Source of the DNA: Pleodorina starrii
Taxonomy: Eukaryota; Chlorophyta; Chlorophyceae; Chlamydomonadales; Volvocaceae
Direction of reading: 5' to 3'
DNA length: 64,000 nucleotides
Assembly (NCBI GenBank): GCA_030267565.1
Contig: BRXU01000042.1
Span: 124,001-188,000 of the forward strand
Shown: in pieces, positions 59,124 to 64,000 of the stretch
Layout: each line of letters opens with the position of its first letter
Position numbering within the stretch: position 1 is the stretch's first letter
Program-made: the position numbers and the translations under genes
The notes under the pieces: generated by a model
What the model saw: only the letters and a program-made list of their open reading frames with translations
The model's database searches: none
Told to the model about the DNA's origin: nothing

Positions 59124-61928
59124 CTGCAAGGGGAGAGTCTGTATAATTGAAGAGCATGGGAACCCAACGGTCAGTCACTATGCACTACCTGCCTTGGCTT
59201 ATTTTCTGGTGTAAACTCGGGCTTTGGAGCCGGTGGAAATGACATCGCTGATGACGAGGTGGGCTCGGCACCTGCCCCAGACAGACGCGGACCTTTGTGA
59301 GCGACGGGCAGACGCTTGCCTTTCAGCACACCACATAGACTGTCAGGAATAGATCATACCTTTACTGGCGCCACAGCCCATTCCTGCCTTTTCCGCCGAA
59401 GTCCGGCTTCGCCGGAAGACTCTTGCCGCTTCAGCAGGATAGGGACTTGCAATTACAAAATCATGTACACGTCTTCTATGAGAACCTTTGGCATTATAAT
59501 ATGCACAAACGCCAAGGAAGGCGCAGGTTGGCGGAGACTCGAAGCTGAAGGTTTACCCGTGTTATGTCCGTAATTTATTAGGGCTCAATTCAGTGACTTT
59601 TCTGTATAGTTGTCGTCATAAACGCGTGGCTGGAAACGGCGCGCAAAGGCCGAGGACCAGGCCCCAAGCGAATAAATGGGAAGCTCGTACTGCCTGGCTA
59701 GCGATACGCGGCTAGACCGATGGAAGCTTAGATAGACGTGTGTGCCGTATAAAACTAATGCATGGTTACCTTGGCCTGGATGTTGTTACTGGCGAAGGGC
59801 TAGTGCAAGTGTACGATTGCACGGGAGGCGTCAGGTAGGCACGACGTAAACTTGCAACTTAGCGCATCGCTTGTCTGTCCGTACTTTTACTGTGCGCAGC
59901 GGCATATAGCACTCACAGGGGTTATAGAAGGGAATAAGACACAGGATGGACAACCCCTACTCCGCTAGCCGTCGAGGTAGTCAATAGTGGGCCCTTAGTC
60001 GTGACGGGGAACAGTCTGAGGGATGCCAAATAGTCGCCAAAGGCCCATGGCGCCCAAATAATTTCATCTTTGCGGATGATCGGTGGCGATGGCAACGGCA
60101 GCACGGCGCACGGTGCGCATGGGGGTGTACGAGTTGATAACAGCAGGAGGGTAGGACAGACTCTCCGGGAGTGACATCTGAAGGGTGGCCGTTGTCGCAG
60201 CATCTGCTGCCGGTGCAATTGCCAACTGTCGCAGGCGACCCCGCCAGGGACATCTTCAACTATATATCACAGCAGACCCGCCAGGGACATCTGAACTAGC
60301 AACGGCGACCCCGTCAGGGCAATCCTGCGACAATGCCCTTGTGACATCTGAAGCCCGTTCCTACCCGCCGTAACAGCCCCCCTCCGCTTCGGGCCTTCCC
60401 TGGCCTTCACCATAGCCCGGACGAGCGCAAACGAGTACCGGATCGCGCTCCCTCAACCAGACAACCTGCGACGTTTACCACGCTTGGCATTTGTCGTACT
60501 CCAATAAGTTCGTACAGGGGGCCCTATCCTGATTTGGGGCATCGCAGGTTCAAGTGGCTACTCAACATGGTGGCTATCTTAAACCAATGCTTCGGAACCG
60601 ATCTGGCTACCGCAATCTGCCAACTAGAAATCATTTCTGTTTCGCGCTCCTGCTATCCCCAAGTATGGACAGCCGTGATGCGGTAGAGACAGGTGGAGAG
60701 TTCAATGGCCCTGCTGTGCTCGGCCGCTGGTCTTAAGGAACACAAGGGCATGCGCTCGGTGGGGGAAAGGGGTGAGATCACGTGAACCCCCTAAGGACAC
60801 GTATTGCTAGGACTGCACACCAAGCACGGGACAGGCTGGACAGTTGGCGGGCCGCACAACAAGTGCTTGGGCGCTTACTGCCGTCTGGCCTGGTTACGCT
60901 TTCTTTTATCGGAGTCATAATCCGTTCAGTTGTTGCCTCGGCCATCTGGATGACCATCCAGATGGTGCGCAGGGTCAACTCTGCGCAGGATCTTCAGGGT
61001 GCGCAGGGCGGGCCAGCTGCAACCACTAGAAGCGGAATCAGTCCCGTGCCGCCGGTACGCCAGTCCTTCCCGGGTGAAACTTCGCACATAAATTGACCTC
61101 CTCTGCAGGCATGCATGTCGCCGTATAGTGACCCTAACCCGTGGTCACGTATGGGCTCGTCCCACGCACCAGTTGACCCAACCCAATTCCACCCTTGGCT
61201 CCCGGGCTGGACTCTTCGTTAATAAGCTCTTTACTGCGAAGCTTTCCTGCTAAGCACGCGTGCCTGGAGCTCACGGCCAGCGCTTCTAAGCCCCTGCTTT
61301 TCAGCTGAACACCCGCTTCCAGCTCTCCACTTGCGACCTCTCCGCAACTGTGCGCTGCTGAGGCAGTCTCCCCAAATAGAATGATGACCTGCCTTTATGA
61401 AAAGTTTCTCTGCTGCTCTAAGGCATTGTTGGAATTGCGATTACCATGACGGAGAAACAGAGCCACGCGCCCACGCCTGCCCGATGCGAGGTATTCAGCC
61501 GCACGCCTGGTCACGACTTGCAAATAAACCTCTTGTTGTGGGGGAAATAATTCTACAAGACGTCTTCCTATTATGTACGTAATTACAGGCATTGCGAGAC
61601 AACGAAGCCCAGGGCGTAAAGCTGTTACGCAACAAGCTAGCCAATTAGCAACCCCACAGACGCAAGAATTGTAGTCATAATAATAGCATTACACAAGTAT
61701 ACAGGACCTGGGAAGTCTGTCCCCCAAATTGGGAAGCTCCGAGCCTCCGACACCGTGATTCTACTGCTGTACCTGCCGTTCCGCAAGAGGGCACGAGAAC
61801 AAAAGGGATCCAGCAACAGTGGTTGTGTCTGTATAGGTATTCACTGACTTCTCACCTTTGAGTGAAGGGCGTCATTCTTTTACTTTGGTCTCGGGAGATC
61901 ATCCATCACCGGGACGACTCAGTTGACA
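59124..61928. other. Divergent spacer between the disordered-protein gene and VDAC
   Basis: It may contain further 5' exons of the minus-strand gene (59,150-59,300) and the VDAC promoter. Between 60,160 and 60,360 the words CCCGCCAGGGACATCTGAA and GACATCTGAAG recur. At 60,942-60,965 lies a hairpin CCATCTGGATG/CATCCAGATGG with a two-base loop, followed by three GTGCGCAGG-like words. No gene is recognised. Confidence 0.45.
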
Positions 61929-63127
61929 ATGCCCGTCGTCGCATTTGCGGACATTGGCAAGGCCGCCAAGGGCCTGCTGGGCGGCGACAAGGCCACCGGC
62001 ACGTTCCAATTCGACCCCAAGCTCTCTGTCAGCAGCGCAACCAGCTCGGGCGTGACCTTTTCCGTGAGCGCCACACAGAAGGCCGACAAGGTCGAGCCGT
62101 CCCTGAAGGCCGCTTACTCGACCAAGAAGTACTCGGTTGATGTCGCGTCCGATGCAGCGGGCAAGGTGACTGTGTCGGCATCAGCGAATGATGTGGCTCC
62201 AGGCGTGAAGATTTCCACCTCGGCAGTCGTCCCAGACCCTTCCACGGCCAAGCTGACCATCGACTACAGCATGCCCTATCTGGCGCTCAAGGGCACGTTT
62301 GGCCTCAACGCGACTCCCGTTGTGGACCTGGCGGCCTCGACCGGTTATCAATCGGTTGTCTTGGGCGCCGAGACGAGCTACGACACTGCCAAGTCGGCGC
62401 TGGCCAAGTACAACTTTGCCGTGGGTAAGTTTTCGTTACCTCAAGTTGTCAGGGGGTGGAGCGCGCACACCGCAGGGTTCCCGCTGGTCGGGCCCCTAGT
62501 CCCGTGACTTTCCAGCGGAGCGAACCCTCCCTTGGCTTTGCGTCACGTCGAGAGCGCAAGAGGCGGCTTTCTCTACGCTTGGGTCTGTTCGGTTCGGTCC
62601 CGCCCACATACCATTTCATCCAGGCAGCTCTTCTCCCCTGCTTTCGAGTTGGGACGCCTCACAACCTTCCGACTCATTCCGCCGGCCTCGCACGGTCCTC
62701 CCTTGCTGGTTTCCTCGGACGTTTACAACCCGACCGTCTCACATCTCCCACGACCCGGTTCCTCCGACCCCTCCCCACGCGCCCCAACGCAGGCTACCAC
62801 GCCGCCGACTTCCAGGTCGCGGCGCTGCTTGCCGACCAGGCCAAGACGCTGAAGCTGTCGTACGCGCACAACCTGACCTCCACCAGCACCGTCGGCGCGG
62901 AGATCAGCCGCAAGCTGGCTTCCGCCGACACCACCTTCGCGCTGGCCTACGCGCGCAAGCTCTCCAACGGCGCCCTCACCAAGTTCAAGCTCGACGGCGC
63001 CGGCACGCTGTCCGCGCTGTACGAGACCAAGCTGGCGAGCGGCGAGAAGGTGGCGGGCTCGCTGCAGCTGGCGGCCACAGACCTCAGCAAGCCCGTCAAG
63101 TACGGCTTCGCGGTGGACCTTGCCTAA
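61929..63127 (+). CDS. VDAC: Mitochondrial outer-membrane porin (VDAC)
   Basis: Two exons, 61929-62424 and 62793-63127, joined at a phase-1 GT-AG intron, give 276 residues, the usual VDAC length. The N-terminal helix MPVVAFADIGKAAKGLL matches the plant pattern (AFADxGKxAK). The rest alternates polar and hydrophobic residues in short strands, as in the 19-strand barrel, and ends in the typical last strand KYGFAVDLA. The protein forms the main pore for metabolites and nucleotides across the outer mitochondrial membrane. The ATG at 61,929 is the only one fitting the family N-terminus. The intron is also largely open in one frame but would add unrelated sequence. Confidence 0.92.
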
Positions 63128-64000
63128 ATAAGCTGCGCGGCCATTTCCTATTCTTTGCTGCGCCCTCGCGTGCGGGGGTACGGCGGGGGAGAGAGAGAGA
63201 GAGGCGCGGAGAAAGGGGGAACGGGGGTGTGAAGGATGTGGGTTACAAGCGTCGGCGGCGTCGGCGGCGTCGGCGCTGAGATGGTGCATGGGGTGGTGCC
63301 CGGGTCTCATCTCGTCTCGTCTCGTCTTGCATGTTCCCGCACTCACGCGACACTGGAAGCAGCTGGGCGGCATGTGGGTCGAGGCTTTGGCGGCTCCCCC
63401 TCCGGTAGGGCCCTCCCGGCGCCGTGATGAGCTGGGCTGGGGAAAGCAGCTGGTGTGTGTGGCGCGGATTAGGACCGCAGTACTGCGTTTGTATTGCCGG
63501 TGGGTTGTCTGTTCGCTGCGCGCTTAGTGCTGGCAGGGTGCAGGGTGCGGGTGTTCGTTGCCGGCGGCGGGTCGGGTCGGCGCTGGATAGGTCGCGGCAT
63601 ATGTTTTGGACTTGTCTGGTTTGGGCTTTGCGTGGACACGACAAAGGTTTGTAGACGTACCGGTATGTAGATGAGGATGAATCGATGAGAGGATCCACGC
63701 GGGACTGAGGCAATGCGTGACCGCTTGGGTGCCCCCTCGCGTTTTAATTACCCCCGCGCTGCACGGCTCTCTGGGCTAGGCTGTCGTCCTCTGCACGTTC
63801 ACCGCGGTATCGTGCGTAGTGGTGGCGTGGGGACGGGACGCATGGCCTAGACGGGTTGGGTGCGACAGTGGGTTGTTTGAAACGCATCCCAGCTCCTCCG
63901 TCGGGGCGTACCACGCATTTCATCCTCAGCTGTGTTTCTTGACGCATGACGGCGCATTGTCTTGATGTTGAACTGCCTCAACCGCGCGTTCTTTTGACCT
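63128..64000. other. 3' flank of VDAC to window end
   Basis: It should contain the VDAC 3' untranslated region. There are short GTCGGCG repeats near 63,250-63,275 and a GAGA run near 63,190. No other gene is supported before the edge. Confidence 0.5.

Overview
The window looks like nuclear DNA of a green alga (Chlorophyta, probably a volvocalean). The evidence is GC-rich, intron-dense genes with GT-AG introns, a proline/serine-rich wall-type glycoprotein, a plant-type pyruvate dehydrogenase kinase, a plant-type split ATP-citrate lyase A subunit and a plant-like VDAC. The lineage is inferred from protein resemblance and gene style only; no marker gene is present.

Layout. 1-10,977: one continuous minisatellite of about 520 units of 21 bp, running off the left edge, with large internal duplications. 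10,978-13,043: gene-free DNA with a 104-bp tandem duplication. 13,044-19,623 and 22,115-26,641 (both minus): two tandem paralogues of a secreted family-10 glycoside hydrolase (xylanase type) with an N-terminal carbohydrate-binding-like module. I rebuilt both as nine-exon genes with identical intron phases. The first carries an 848-bp hAT-type transposon in intron 7, with an 8-bp target duplication, that the second lacks. Between the two genes is a 122-bp AT repeat. 26,642-29,761 has no recognised gene but holds a perfect 62-bp palindrome. 29,762-31,378 (plus): a secreted hydroxyproline-rich glycoprotein.

34,620-42,841 (minus): a nine-exon pyruvate dehydrogenase kinase whose long introns are strongly strand-asymmetric. 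44,703-49,435 (minus): a seven-exon ATP-citrate lyase A subunit with one GC-AG intron. Starting 189 bp upstream of its ATG is a LINE retrotransposon (plus strand, about 49,783-54,700) flanked by exact 159-bp direct repeats. Its ORF1 and ORF2 lie in one frame separated by a single TAG, and its C-terminal zinc knuckle is in a shifted frame. 56,029-59,123 (minus): an intrinsically disordered Gln/Gly/Pro-rich protein of unknown function with an unresolved 5' end. 61,929-63,127 (plus): a two-exon VDAC porin.

The wall-related genes (two GH10 enzymes and the glycoprotein) sit together. The kinase, ATP-citrate lyase and porin all touch acetyl-CoA and mitochondrial carbon exchange. Nothing in the sequence shows that either grouping is more than chance. 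The most unusual features are the minisatellite, the LINE architecture with its long flanking repeats, and the 62-bp palindrome.
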